Assembly: GCF_003363755.1 (NCBI RefSeq)
Contig: NZ_CP031396.1
Coordinates: forward strand, 1,984,001-2,048,000
Source: Pseudomonas protegens
GTDB taxonomy: Bacteria; Pseudomonadota; Gammaproteobacteria; Pseudomonadales; Pseudomonadaceae
Direction of reading: 5' to 3'
DNA length: 64,000 nucleotides
The position numbers and the translations under genes are program-made. Within the stretch, counting starts at the first letter, position 1. Each line of letters begins with the position of its first letter. Shown here in pieces: positions 35,563 to 44,222 of this stretch. The notes beneath the pieces are model-generated. The model had not been told where the DNA came from. It made no database searches and saw only the letters and a list, made by a program, of their open reading frames with translations.

Positions 35563-36444
35563 ATGAAACGCTTGCCTCCCCTGCCCGCGCTGCACACCTT
35601 TCTGGTCACCGCCCAGTGCTGCAATTTCACGCGCGCTGCCGAGCAGTTGCACATCACCCAAGGAGCGGTGAGCCGACAAATTGCCGGCCTGGAAAGCCAT
35701 CTGGGTTATCCGTTGTTCCAGCGCCATGCCCGGGGCTTGAGCCTCACTAACGAAGGGGCGCAATGGTTGCCGCGGGTGCAGCAGGTATTCGAACTGATCA
35801 ATGGCGCGGTGGATGACATCGGTGGGCAGAGCCGCAACCTGCGCCTCAAGGCTCCGACCTGTGTGATGCGCTGGCTGCTGCCCCGGCTGCTGCAGTGGCA
35901 GAGGGAGCGCCCGGATGTACCGGTGCAACTGACCACTACCATTCAGCACGGCGTGGATTTCAGCCGCGAACCCTTCGATGCCGCCGTCATGTACGGAGCC
36001 CCGCCGTCCCCGACCCTGGGTTCGCGTCACCTGTTCAATGAACAACTGACGCCGGTCTGCTCGCGACCGCTGCTGGAGGGCCCGGTGCCCCTCAAGAACC
36101 CGGCGGACCTGCAACAGCACTTGCTGCTGCATCCCTCCCACGATCAACGGGACTGGCAAAGTTGGTTGAAAGCCTCCGGCACGCCACTCAATACCCTGGG
36201 CAAGGGTCAGCATTTCGAGACCCTGGACCTGGCGATGTCCGTGGCGTCCCAGGGAACGGGCGTGGCGATTGGCGACTGGGCGTTGATTGGCGACGACCTG
36301 AGTGCCGGACGGCTGGTCATGCCTTTTGAACTGAAGATCACGACGGGCCAGGCGTACTATCTGGTCTACCCGGAGCACCCAGGGCCTGCGGCGGCCTTGC
36401 AGGAACTGCTGGACTGGCTGGTGGAACAGGCCAAACAGCGCTGA
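35563..36444 (+). CDS. LysR family regulator (GcvA-like)
   Basis: A 293-residue LysR regulator. MKRLPPLPALHTFLVTAQCC is the usual N-terminus of GcvA-like members; the helix-turn-helix is NFTRAAEQLHITQGAVSRQI (about 21-40), and the effector domain follows. The ATG at 35563 was chosen by family; an in-frame ATG five codons earlier (35548) is possible and neither has a strong ribosome site. It is divergent from the decarboxylase-ALDH pair by about 150 bases and is their likely regulator. Confidence 0.88.
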   Translation: MKRLPPLPALHTFLVTAQCCNFTRAAEQLHITQGAVSRQIAGLESHLGYPLFQRHARGLSLTNEGAQWLPRVQQVFELINGAVDDIGGQSRNLRLKAPTCVMRWLLPRLLQWQRERPDVPVQLTTTIQHGVDFSREPFDAAVMYGAPPSPTLGSRHLFNEQLTPVCSRPLLEGPVPLKNPADLQQHLLLHPSHDQRDWQSWLKASGTPLNTLGKGQHFETLDLAMSVASQGTGVAIGDWALIGDDLSAGRLVMPFELKITTGQAYYLVYPEHPGPAAALQELLDWLVEQAKQR

Positions 36445-36560
36445 ATGAGAAAACCCTGATGCCGGCAGACAGCAAAAAGGCCCGCGAGGGCCTTCAACAC
36501 TGATCGGAACTCCCCGATAGCCGCCAACGGCAGGCGGCTACCGGGGCAATCGGCCGCTAA

Positions 36561-37175
36561 TCAGTAACCGACGGTGAAGCGCTGGCGGCGGTGGGCCGGC
36601 TTCTCCACTTCATCGAGCATGGCGATGGCGTAGTCGGCGAAGCTGATCCAACTGCGACCTTGGGCACTGACCAGCAGATCGTCCTGGCCCAGGCGGAACT
36701 GCCCGGTGCGCTCACCCTCAACGAACTCCGCCGATGGCGAGAGGAACGTCCAGTCCAGATCCTGCTCCTTGCGCAAGGTGTCCAGGTACACGCCACCGGC
36801 GCTGGCCTCGGCCTTGTACTCCTCCGGGAAACCGGGGCTGTCGATGACCTTGCCGCCACCGGGCAGCAGCAGCGAACCGGCACCGCCCACCACCAGCAGA
36901 CGCTTGACCCCGGCCTTTTTCACCGGGTCGATGATGGCATTGGCCGGGATGGTGGAAAAATGCGCGGCACTGATCACCACGTCGTGGCCGGCTACCGCCG
37001 CCTGCAATGCAGCGCTGTCGGCCACATCCACCTCGCGGGTGAGTACGCCGGCACGCTGGCCGATCTTCGCCGTGTTGCGGGCGATGGCGGTGACGCTGTG
37101 ACCGCGACGCAGGGCTTCTTCCAGGAGTTGGCTACCGGCACGGCCGGTGGCACCAATGATTGCGATTTTGCTCAT
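36561..37175 (-). CDS. NAD(P)-binding oxidoreductase (NmrA/YwnB-like)
   Basis: A 204-residue Rossmann protein of the atypical short-chain reductase group. The nucleotide-binding motif is IAIIGATGRAGSQLLEEALRRG at about 4-20, VVISAAHFS near 72, and the strand LLVVGGAGSLLLPGGG near 98 follows. There is no YxxxK active site, as usual for NmrA/YwnB types. It lies downstream of the MBL-fold gene on the same strand (69 bases between). Substrate unknown. Confidence 0.87.
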   Translation of the reverse strand: MSKIAIIGATGRAGSQLLEEALRRGHSVTAIARNTAKIGQRAGVLTREVDVADSAALQAAVAGHDVVISAAHFSTIPANAIIDPVKKAGVKRLLVVGGAGSLLLPGGGKVIDSPGFPEEYKAEASAGGVYLDTLRKEQDLDWTFLSPSAEFVEGERTGQFRLGQDDLLVSAQGRSWISFADYAIAMLDEVEKPAHRRQRFTVGY

Positions 37176-37244
37176 GACATGTCTCCAGTTGGCTAAGAGA
37201 GTACAGAGGCGTCCACTCCCCGAAGGGAGCGGGTCAAACCGGTT

Positions 37245-38129
37245 TCACCACTTCATTTCGCCCTTGGCAACCTTGGCGCTCAGTTCCAGGGAACTGTCTT
37301 CGCCCAGGTCCGGGTAACGCTTTTTCATGGCCGCGATCAGCGCAGCGGAGTCCTTGGCCTTGGCCGTCTCTTCATCGAAGGCCTTGATGTAGTCCGCAGT
37401 GAAGTGCACCGGGGCCAGGGAGCGTGCGCTGTCGCCGAGGAAGTGCCCGGGAATCACGGTCTTGGGGTTCAGGCCCTCAATGGTCTTCAGGGTGCTCAGC
37501 CAGTCCTGGTGAGACTGCGGGGTCTGGGTATCGGCCATCCATACGTGGATGTTTTCCGCGACCACCACGCCACCGACCACCGCCTTGATCGACGGAATCC
37601 AGACAAAGCTGCGATCCGGTTGCTTGCCGTCCAGGCCGATGACTTCGAGCTTCTGCCCTTCCAGGGTCAGGCTGTGGCCCTTGAGTACGCCGGGCACGAT
37701 GGTCTTGGCCGGAACGTCAGCGCCCATTTTCGGGCCCCAGAACGCCAGCTTGCCATCCACCGTGGCCTTGATGTGATCCACTGTGGGTTGTGAGGCAACA
37801 ACCTTGGCATCAGGAAAAGCCTTGGTCAGGGTGTCGAGGCCGAAGTAGTAGTCCGGATCACCGTGGCTGATGTAGATGGTGGTCAAGTGCTTGCCACTGG
37901 CACGAATCTTTTCCACCAGTTGCTGGGCCTGGGATTTGCCGAACTGGGCATCCACCAGGATCGCGTCCTTCTTGCCGCTGACCAATACCGAGGTCACCGG
38001 GAAGATGGCATTGGCCCCCGGGTTGTAGACATCCAGCTTCAGGCTGGGCTCGGCGGCTGCGGCATGGGCGGCAAAACCCAGGGTGGCGGTGGCCAGCAGC
38101 AGGCGTTTAAGAGAGGTGAATCCGATCAT
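37245..38129 (-). CDS. Secreted MBL-fold protein with altered metal motif
   Basis: A 294-residue metallo-beta-lactamase-fold protein with a cleavable signal peptide (MIGFTSLKRLLLATATLGFAA.., cleavage likely after AHAAA near 24). The normal HxHxDH motif appears as SHGDPDYYFGL near residue 95: the first His and the Asp are retained, but the second and last His are Asp and Tyr. TVIPGHFLGDS near 230 retains one later His. A second metal ligand region (GGVVVAENIHVW, about 185) lacks the usual Asp. Whether it is a hydrolase is doubtful. Divergent from a LysR gene by 114 bases, which probably controls it and the following reductase gene. Confidence 0.85.
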   Translation of the reverse strand: MIGFTSLKRLLLATATLGFAAHAAAAEPSLKLDVYNPGANAIFPVTSVLVSGKKDAILVDAQFGKSQAQQLVEKIRASGKHLTTIYISHGDPDYYFGLDTLTKAFPDAKVVASQPTVDHIKATVDGKLAFWGPKMGADVPAKTIVPGVLKGHSLTLEGQKLEVIGLDGKQPDRSFVWIPSIKAVVGGVVVAENIHVWMADTQTPQSHQDWLSTLKTIEGLNPKTVIPGHFLGDSARSLAPVHFTADYIKAFDEETAKAKDSAALIAAMKKRYPDLGEDSSLELSAKVAKGEMKW

Positions 38130-38243
38130 GAGGGCAGCTCCAGCATCTGTTGGCTTGGTTGGAAGTGGACAAAGCTTAGTTGCCAGACTCGTTACAAAAA
38201 ATGCGATGCTTGAACATAGTTTGTTTCTGAAAGCGGGCAAATC

Positions 38244-39149
38244 ATGGATCGTCTCCAAGCAATGCGGGTCTTTGTCACCGTTGTGGACCTGGGCAGCCAG
38301 TCGGCCGCCGCCGACCACCTGGACCTTTCACGGCCGGTGGTTTCACGTTATCTGGCGGAGTTGGAGGATTGGGTCGGTGCCCGGTTGATGCACCGCACCA
38401 CGCGCAAGCTCAGCCTGACCGCGGCCGGCGGCGAGATCCTGCCCCGCTGTCGGCAGATGCTGGAGCTGTCCAACGATATGCAGGCTGCGGTGGGCGAGCC
38501 TGACGATGCGCCCCGCGGGCTGCTGCGCATCAGCGTCAGCACCTCCTTCGGCCAGTCACAACTGGCGGAGGCGATGGCCGACTACGTCAAGCGTTACCCC
38601 GGTGTGAGCATCGATCTGCAGATGCTCGATCGCACGGTGAACCTGGTGGATGAGCGTATCGATTTGGCGATCCGCACCAGCAACGACCTGGACCCGAACC
38701 TGATCGCCCGACGCCTGACCGTCTGTCGCTCGGTGATCTGCGCCTCACCGATCTACCTCCAGGAGCACCCGGCGCCACAACGGGTGGAGGACTTGAGCCA
38801 GCACAACTGCCTGACCCACTCCTACTTCGGCAAAAGCTTGTGGCATTTCGAACAAGACGGCGAGCAGGTGTCAGTACCGGTACAGGGCAATATCAGCGCC
38901 AACGAAGCCAGTACCCTGCTGCGCACCACAGTGGCCGGCGCCGGCATCGCCATGCTGCCCAGCTACCAGGCCGGGGAGTACATCAAGCGGGGAGAACTGG
39001 TGCGCCTGCTGCCCCATGCCGAACCCCGCACGATGAACATGTATGCGGTCTACGCCTCGCGCAAGCACATGCCGGCGACCTTGCGCAGCATGCTGGATTT
39101 CCTGGTGCTCAGGTTTCCCCAGGAACCGCTCTGGGATGTGGGGCTGTAG
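38244..39149 (+). CDS. LysR family regulator
   Basis: A 301-residue LysR regulator of the CrgA/DsdC-like 'MDRLQAMRVFVTVVDLGSQS' type. The helix-turn-helix is SAAADHLDLSRPVVSRYLAELE (about 20-41), followed by HRTTRKLSLTAAGGEIL. The substrate-binding domain starts near 91 (GLLRISVSTSFGQSQLAEAM). It is divergent from the MBL-fold gene, the likely target. Confidence 0.9.
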   Translation: MDRLQAMRVFVTVVDLGSQSAAADHLDLSRPVVSRYLAELEDWVGARLMHRTTRKLSLTAAGGEILPRCRQMLELSNDMQAAVGEPDDAPRGLLRISVSTSFGQSQLAEAMADYVKRYPGVSIDLQMLDRTVNLVDERIDLAIRTSNDLDPNLIARRLTVCRSVICASPIYLQEHPAPQRVEDLSQHNCLTHSYFGKSLWHFEQDGEQVSVPVQGNISANEASTLLRTTVAGAGIAMLPSYQAGEYIKRGELVRLLPHAEPRTMNMYAVYASRKHMPATLRSMLDFLVLRFPQEPLWDVGL

Positions 39150-39274
39150 GCACGATCCAGCGGTTCAATACCTCGCCAAACAGGCTGGGCAGCGGCCTGG
39201 CAAGCCCCCGCAACTGACCTATGCTGATATCAGTGCCCCTGAAAACACGGGGTATTGGTTCAGAGGTCGTTGCC

Positions 39275-39451
39275 ATGAACGTCAAGACAAGAAGGTACCT
39301 GGCCATCTTCATGACCTGCACCATGACCCTGGCGCTATACGGTACCGCCGCTTATCGCGTCGAGCAGGCCCGCATGCAACAGCGCAACTACGCCAGTTGC
39401 AACCTGGAACGCTGCATTCCCCACAACGCCACCTTGAACGCCCTCAGGTGA
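39275..39451 (+). CDS. Small membrane-anchored protein (58 aa)
   Basis: A 58-residue frame starting MNVKTRRYLAIFMTCTMTLA. A hydrophobic segment at about 9-26 looks like a signal anchor, followed by a short basic periplasmic part with two Cys (ASCNLERCIP). AGAGG precedes the ATG. Its last 8 bases overlap the end of the convergent AraC gene. I do not recognise it; it could be a small envelope protein. Reality as a gene is likely but not certain. Confidence 0.5.
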   Translation: MNVKTRRYLAIFMTCTMTLALYGTAAYRVEQARMQQRNYASCNLERCIPHNATLNALR

Positions 39452-40361
39452 GCGGCAACGCCCCAGGCTCCCCCGCCTGATCGGCCTTGAGCCGGTCGCG
39501 GAACACCTTGGGCGAAATCCCCTCGCGGCGTCGGAACAGCCGGGTGAAATTGGTGGGATCGGAAAAGCCCAGGTCATCGGAAATCTCGTAGATGGTCATC
39601 CCGGTGTAGGTCAGTAGGCGCTTGGCCTCCAGCAGTTGACGCTCGTGCATGATCTGCAGCGCCGGTTGCCCGGCCAGCTCGCGGCAGGTGCCGTTGAGGT
39701 GCGATACGGAGATGCCCAGCTTGTGAGCCAGGTCCTCGACCTTCACATGCTCGCGGTAGTGGGCCTCCACCAACTGGATAAAACCGTTGAAATATTCCCG
39801 GGCCCGCTGGGGACGCTGACTGGAACTGCTGCGCTGCAGTGCCTGACGACCAATCCAGACCACAATCATGCTCACCAGGGCGTGCATGAGCATTTCCCGA
39901 GCCGGCTGCTGCCCTTGATACTCATTCTGCAAGGCACTGAACAAACCGTTCAGGTACTGCGCATCCTCCCGGGCCGGGTAGCTGCAAGACGTGGCCAGGG
40001 TATTTTCCGAACGCCCCAACTGAGCTTGCAAATGGCTCAACAGCGGCGCCGCCAGAGTCACGACATAACCTTCGACATCCTCGGAAAATCGAAAGCCATG
40101 GACCGATAACGGCGGCAACACCTGAATCATCGGTTCGTTCAACAAAGTCCGCAGGCCTTCGACCTCCAGTTCGGCCTGCCCTCGGAAGACAAACAGCAAT
40201 TGGCCGAGGTCGGCATGCCGATGGGGTTTTATTTCCCACTGGTGCTCACGGCTGCGTTGACTGATGGACTCGCAATGGAGCAAATCCGGGGTGGGCCACT
40301 CCAGGCTTTCGCCATAGAGTTTGAACACGGGAATGGCAGCAAGGGCAGGCTTGTTCATCAC
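39444..40361 (-). CDS. AraC family regulator (PobR-like)
   Basis: A 305-residue regulator with an N-terminal cupin sensor (PHRHADLGQLLFVFRGQAELEVEG, about 46-69, with His residues) and a C-terminal AraC domain: VEDLAHKLGISVSHLNGTCRELAGQPALQIMHERQL near 205 and IYEISDDLGFSDPTNFTRLFRRREGISP near 262. The arrangement is like PobR-type aromatic-acid regulators. It is divergent, across 399 bases, from the DHA2 efflux gene, which may be its target. No aromatic hydroxylase is nearby. Confidence 0.87.
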   Translation of the reverse strand: MMNKPALAAIPVFKLYGESLEWPTPDLLHCESISQRSREHQWEIKPHRHADLGQLLFVFRGQAELEVEGLRTLLNEPMIQVLPPLSVHGFRFSEDVEGYVVTLAAPLLSHLQAQLGRSENTLATSCSYPAREDAQYLNGLFSALQNEYQGQQPAREMLMHALVSMIVVWIGRQALQRSSSSQRPQRAREYFNGFIQLVEAHYREHVKVEDLAHKLGISVSHLNGTCRELAGQPALQIMHERQLLEAKRLLTYTGMTIYEISDDLGFSDPTNFTRLFRRREGISPKVFRDRLKADQAGEPGALPLT

Positions 40362-40760
40362 TACAGTCCAGGCCTCAGAGTAACAGGGGGGGAGAATTGC
40401 ACCGCTGAAAAAAAGCTCAGGTAACCGCCAGATTTCATCGACCCATTGACGGGTTCAGCCAGGAAAAACGCAAGCACCGGCAACACAAATAAACACTCGC
40501 ACAGCCAGGATTCAGGGAGCCGGCACCGAGCGCACACTATACAGAATGCGTCCCATTACACATCAACACCAAGTGCCACAAAGCTTTTCGAGAGCGGTGA
40601 ATCCAAGGCGCTTTGGCACAACCTCCCCCCTTGAAAACCTTCATGAAAAAACGCCGTGCTCTTCCTTGTAGCGCTATCCGATAGCACCCTATCGAGTACA
40701 CTGACGCCCATTCCCGCCAGCCTTGCCGCTACGGATCAATCACTGCCTGCAGGTTTTTTC
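40362..40760. other. Intergenic region between the AraC gene and the efflux gene
   Basis: The 399 bases hold a perfect 13-base palindrome GCTATCCGATAGC (40673-40685) with a nearby half-site CTATCG and a possible -10 (TACACT, 40697-40702). The open frame from GTG 40656 crosses this palindrome and is taken as leader, not coding. No other gene is supported. Confidence 0.5.
40673..40685. promoter_or_regulatory. Palindromic operator candidate upstream of the efflux gene
   Basis: GCTATC-C-GATAGC is a perfect inverted repeat immediately before a possible -10 box and followed by another CTATCG half-site (40689-40694). It may bind the divergent AraC protein or an unlinked repressor. Confidence 0.4.
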
Positions 40761-42278
40761 GTGACTCACCTCCAACAGCCTGGCCCGCCCAAACCGGCCA
40801 TCCGCAGCGTGCTGATCGCCCTGATGCTGGCGATCTTTCTCGGCGCCCTGGACCAGACCATCGTCGCGGTCTCCATGCCGGCCATTTCCGCTCAGTTCAA
40901 GGATGTCAGCCTGCTGGCCTGGGTCATCTCCGGCTACATGGTGGCGATGACCGTGGCAGTGCCGATCTACGGCAAGCTCGGCGATCTGTATGGCCGGCGT
41001 CGGCTGATGCTGTTCGGCATGGGATTGTTCACCCTGGCCTCGCTGTTCTGCGGCCTGGCGCAGAACATGGAACAACTGGTGCTGGCGCGGATCTTTCAGG
41101 GCATCGGCGCCGGCGGCATGATCTCGGTGAGCCAGGCCATCATCGGCGACATAGTCCCGCCCAGGGAGCGCGGCCGCTATCAGGGCTACTTCAGCAGCAT
41201 GTACGCGGTGGCCAGTGTCGCCGGCCCGGTGCTGGGCGGCTACATGACCGAGTTTCTGTCGTGGCGCTGGGTATTCCTGGTCAACCTGCCCCTGGGACTG
41301 GGTGCCTGGTGGGTGGCACACCGCACCCTGGTAGGGCTGCCGGTGCCCCAGCGCAAGCCGATCATCGACTACCTCGGCACTGTGTTGCTGATCATCGGCC
41401 TGAGCGCCCTGCTGCTGGGCATCACCCAAGTGGGCCAGGGCCACTCCTGGCGCAGCGCCGAAGTGCTCGACCTGCTGGCTATCGGCTGCATCGTCCTGGC
41501 CCTGTTCGTCTGGCATGAGCGCCGGGCCCGGGAGCCCCTGCTGCCGATGCACCTGTTTGCCAATCGCAATGCGCTGCTGTGCTGGTGCACGATTTTCTTC
41601 ACCAGTTTCCAGGCCATCTCGCTGATCGTGCTGATGCCCTTGCGTTTCCAAAGCATCACCGGGGCCGGGGCTGACAGTGCCGCCCTGCACCTGCTGCCCT
41701 TGGCCATGGGCCTGCCCATGGGCGCTTATTGCGCCGGACGCCTGACCTCGGTGACCGGACGCTACAAGCCGATGATCCTGGGCGGCGCGCTATTGATGCC
41801 GGTGTCGATTCTCGGCATAGCCCTGGTGTCGCCCCAGGAGGTCCTGCTGAGCAGCCTGTTCATGTTGCTCTGCGGGATCGCCAGCGGCATGCAGTTCCCT
41901 ACCTCCCTGGTGGGCACCCAGAACTCGGTGGAGCAACGGGATATCGGTGTCGCCACCAGCACCACCAACCTGTTTCGCGCCCTGGGCGGCGCGGTGGGGG
42001 TGGCGCTGATGTCGGCCTTGCTGCTGGCCTTGTTGCAGGATTCCAGCCTGGCGCATCTGAGTGGCACAGGGCTGATGAGCGAGGGGCATTCCGGCAATGC
42101 CTTGCTGCAAGGCCTGAACGCCGCGCCTGGCCCCGCGCGCGACGCATTGCGCAACGAGTTGCTGCTGACCTTCCAGCACCTGCTGCTGGTCAGTGCCGCG
42201 GTTTCCCTGCTGGGGCTGGCGGCGGCGATTGCCATGCCCAATCGCCTGTTACGGGGCCGTGAAGACAAGGCGCATTGA
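40761..42278 (+). CDS. DHA2-family (EmrB/QacA) multidrug efflux MFS transporter
   Basis: A 505-residue, 14-span drug:H+ antiporter of the inner membrane. The DHA2 signatures are LDQTIVAVSMPAISAQF near 30 (motif D1), GKLGDLYGRRRLMLFG near 73 (motif A) and VAGPVLGGYMTEFLSWRWVFLVNLPLG near 155 (motif C plus WRWVF..N). The start is taken as a GTG at 40761, where coding character begins; a longer GTG-initiated frame from 40656 would run through a palindrome and promoter-like sequence. No adaptor (EmrA-like) gene adjoins it. Substrates unknown. Confidence 0.88.
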   Translation: MTHLQQPGPPKPAIRSVLIALMLAIFLGALDQTIVAVSMPAISAQFKDVSLLAWVISGYMVAMTVAVPIYGKLGDLYGRRRLMLFGMGLFTLASLFCGLAQNMEQLVLARIFQGIGAGGMISVSQAIIGDIVPPRERGRYQGYFSSMYAVASVAGPVLGGYMTEFLSWRWVFLVNLPLGLGAWWVAHRTLVGLPVPQRKPIIDYLGTVLLIIGLSALLLGITQVGQGHSWRSAEVLDLLAIGCIVLALFVWHERRAREPLLPMHLFANRNALLCWCTIFFTSFQAISLIVLMPLRFQSITGAGADSAALHLLPLAMGLPMGAYCAGRLTSVTGRYKPMILGGALLMPVSILGIALVSPQEVLLSSLFMLLCGIASGMQFPTSLVGTQNSVEQRDIGVATSTTNLFRALGGAVGVALMSALLLALLQDSSLAHLSGTGLMSEGHSGNALLQGLNAAPGPARDALRNELLLTFQHLLLVSAAVSLLGLAAAIAMPNRLLRGREDKAH

Positions 42279-42310
42279 TCCTGATGCTGGCAGGGGCCAG
42301 CGCTCAGGAT

Positions 42311-43159
42311 TCAAGGGCTGTAGTACCCCACGGCAACCAGCAGCTTTCCGACCTTGCGCAAGTAGGCATGCTTGTCCTCGACCTTGCCCGTCACCGGGTT
42401 CTTCCAGCGGTACTCGTATTCCCCCTGATCCTGGCCTGCCATGAGCGCCAGGATCGGCTCCCCAACCGGCTTGCCCTCTGGGTCCTTGATCTTGCCAAAA
42501 TCGGTATTGAGCAGGCGCAGGTTGGTGCCATGGGCCAGATAGCGGTGGCTGTCGAGGTCCACCACGAACACATACAGATCGTCTTCGAGAAACCCGCCAC
42601 GCAAGTCATTGATGGCTTTGAGCGTACCCGGCTGATCGCCACCCAAGGCCGTGGCCGCTCGATCCAGCAGCGCCTTGGCCTGCTCGGCCGAGGCCCGAGG
42701 CAGGTAATACCCCACCGCCAGGATGCGTTCGCCGATACGCTGGAAGTACACATGCTTGCGTTCGATCTTGCCGTCGGCCCAGTTCTGCCAGCGGTATTCG
42801 GCTTGCTGGATGCCATTGGCCTCGGGAATCTTCAGGGCGTCCTTGAACGCCTTGCGCAGATCCGGCCCCAGGACTTCGGAAACATCTCGGCCAATCAATG
42901 CCGACGAAGGACCGCCGCTGGCCAGCATCACGCCCCGGGTGTCCACCACGAACACATAACGATCACGGTCGACAAACTCACCCTGGCGGCTGAAGGCCGC
43001 AAACGCCTTGTCACCCTGGTCGTGGTAATAGCGCAGGGCTTTTTCCAGCAGCGCCCGGGCCGCCACACCGTCATCGGCCGCCGGTACCGCCGCATGCAAC
43101 GAACCCATGCACAGCAATAACAACCATCCCAGCCAGGTATTTTTCTGCAACAGCCTCAT
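42311..43159 (-). CDS. Secreted tandem single-Cache protein
   Basis: A 282-residue exported protein with a signal peptide (residues 1-23, ending SLHA). Two Cache-type domains follow in tandem: ALLEKALRYYHDQGDKAFAAF...RDRYVFVVDTRG (about 36-75) and ALLDRAATALGGD...DDLYVFVVDLDSH (about 162-205). Each ends in a related sequence, VYFQRIGERILAVGYY and AYLRKVGKLLVAVGYY, showing internal duplication. No membrane anchor or signalling domain follows, so it is likely a free periplasmic ligand-binding protein. It is preceded on the same strand, 120 bases away, by the membrane coiled-coil gene. Confidence 0.85.
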   Translation of the reverse strand: MRLLQKNTWLGWLLLLCMGSLHAAVPAADDGVAARALLEKALRYYHDQGDKAFAAFSRQGEFVDRDRYVFVVDTRGVMLASGGPSSALIGRDVSEVLGPDLRKAFKDALKIPEANGIQQAEYRWQNWADGKIERKHVYFQRIGERILAVGYYLPRASAEQAKALLDRAATALGGDQPGTLKAINDLRGGFLEDDLYVFVVDLDSHRYLAHGTNLRLLNTDFGKIKDPEGKPVGEPILALMAGQDQGEYEYRWKNPVTGKVEDKHAYLRKVGKLLVAVGYYSP

Positions 43160-43279
43160 CGCTCGCACCTCGTTCCTGATGACGTTTGAAGAGCGTAGAC
43201 GGCTGCGCAATATGGGTGAACATTCAGCACACTTTGGCCGAACAGCCCCCCACGCCGTGCGCGGGGAGGGCTTGACCAC

Positions 43280-44116
43280 TCAAGGACGGGTATTGATCTG
43301 CTGCTGCAGGTTCTGGATCTGGCTTTGCAGGGTATTGATGTTGCGGGTGACCTGGCCACGGAACGCATCGAACTCGGCGGTGCTGGCTCCGCTCTGGGCA
43401 GCGGGACGATTGTCCTGCTCACTCTTGAGTACCACCAGCTCCTGCTCCAGTCGCTCGATGGCAGCGCTCGGGTTGCCCTGTTTTTTCAATGCGGCAAGGT
43501 CGGCATTCAAGCTCTTGAGCTGGCTATCGAGCTTGCCGGCGTCCGCCTGGACGCCTTTGAGGCTCGCCAGTTCAGCGCTCAAGGCTTTCACCTGGGCCTG
43601 CAACTGCACGTTGGCCGCCTGCTGCTCGGCAGTCTGGGCTGTCATCTGCGCCAGGCGCTTGTCCAGGTCAGTCGCCTGCCCGGCCACGCCCTGCTGTTGT
43701 CGGCTCTGATCCTGCAGCCGGCTTTCCAACTGTTTGATCTGCAGCTTCAAGGCTTCGCTGTCAGTGGTGACATTGGTCTGGCTGGCCACTACCTTGCCGG
43801 AGATGTCCTGCAGACGGCCGGCGGCCTCTTCACTGATCCTGGCGAAGCTTTCCTGGGTCGCCACCAGTTGCTGCTCCATCAGCGAAATCTGCTGGAAGCT
43901 CCACCAGGCAAGACCGATGAAGGCAAAGAACAACGCCCCCACCAATGCCCACAATGGTCCGGTACTGGGCCCCTTGACCTTGGCCACCGGAGCGCTGCGC
44001 GAATGCACGGTGGTGCGCTCACGGGCAGCGCTGGTGGTAGGAAAGACATCGTCATCGAGGGGATCGGCGCGCAGACTTGGAACGTCATCGAAGTCATCGT
44101 GTGCATCGTTACGCAT
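43280..44116 (-). CDS. Membrane-anchored coiled-coil protein
   Basis: A 278-residue protein with an acidic cytosolic N-terminus (NDAHDDFDDVPSLRADPLDDD, about 3-23), one membrane span (LWALVGALFFAFIGLAWWSF, about 55-74), and a long Gln/Ala/Leu-rich coiled coil for nearly all the rest (about 78-270). Topology is single-pass with the coil in the periplasm. There are no enzymatic motifs. Such proteins occur as envelope spacers or partners of septal/peptidoglycan machinery, but no specific family was recognised. It precedes the tandem-Cache gene on the same strand. Confidence 0.75.
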   Translation of the reverse strand: MRNDAHDDFDDVPSLRADPLDDDVFPTTSAARERTTVHSRSAPVAKVKGPSTGPLWALVGALFFAFIGLAWWSFQQISLMEQQLVATQESFARISEEAAGRLQDISGKVVASQTNVTTDSEALKLQIKQLESRLQDQSRQQQGVAGQATDLDKRLAQMTAQTAEQQAANVQLQAQVKALSAELASLKGVQADAGKLDSQLKSLNADLAALKKQGNPSAAIERLEQELVVLKSEQDNRPAAQSGASTAEFDAFRGQVTRNINTLQSQIQNLQQQINTRP

Positions 44117-44222
44117 GGGGCAACCTTTGTGAACCGCGGTGATGGCTGAATGCGGCGAGTATAAACCGCTAATTCACCCGGCCAATGGACCGGCCCGGGC
44201 AAACCGGGTTCAGTCTTTGATT

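Noticed and set aside
40656..40760. N-terminal extension of the DHA2 transporter from GTG 40656
   Set aside because: The 35 extra residues cross a perfect palindrome and promoter-like sequence and have no membrane-transporter homology; coding similarity starts near GTG 40761.
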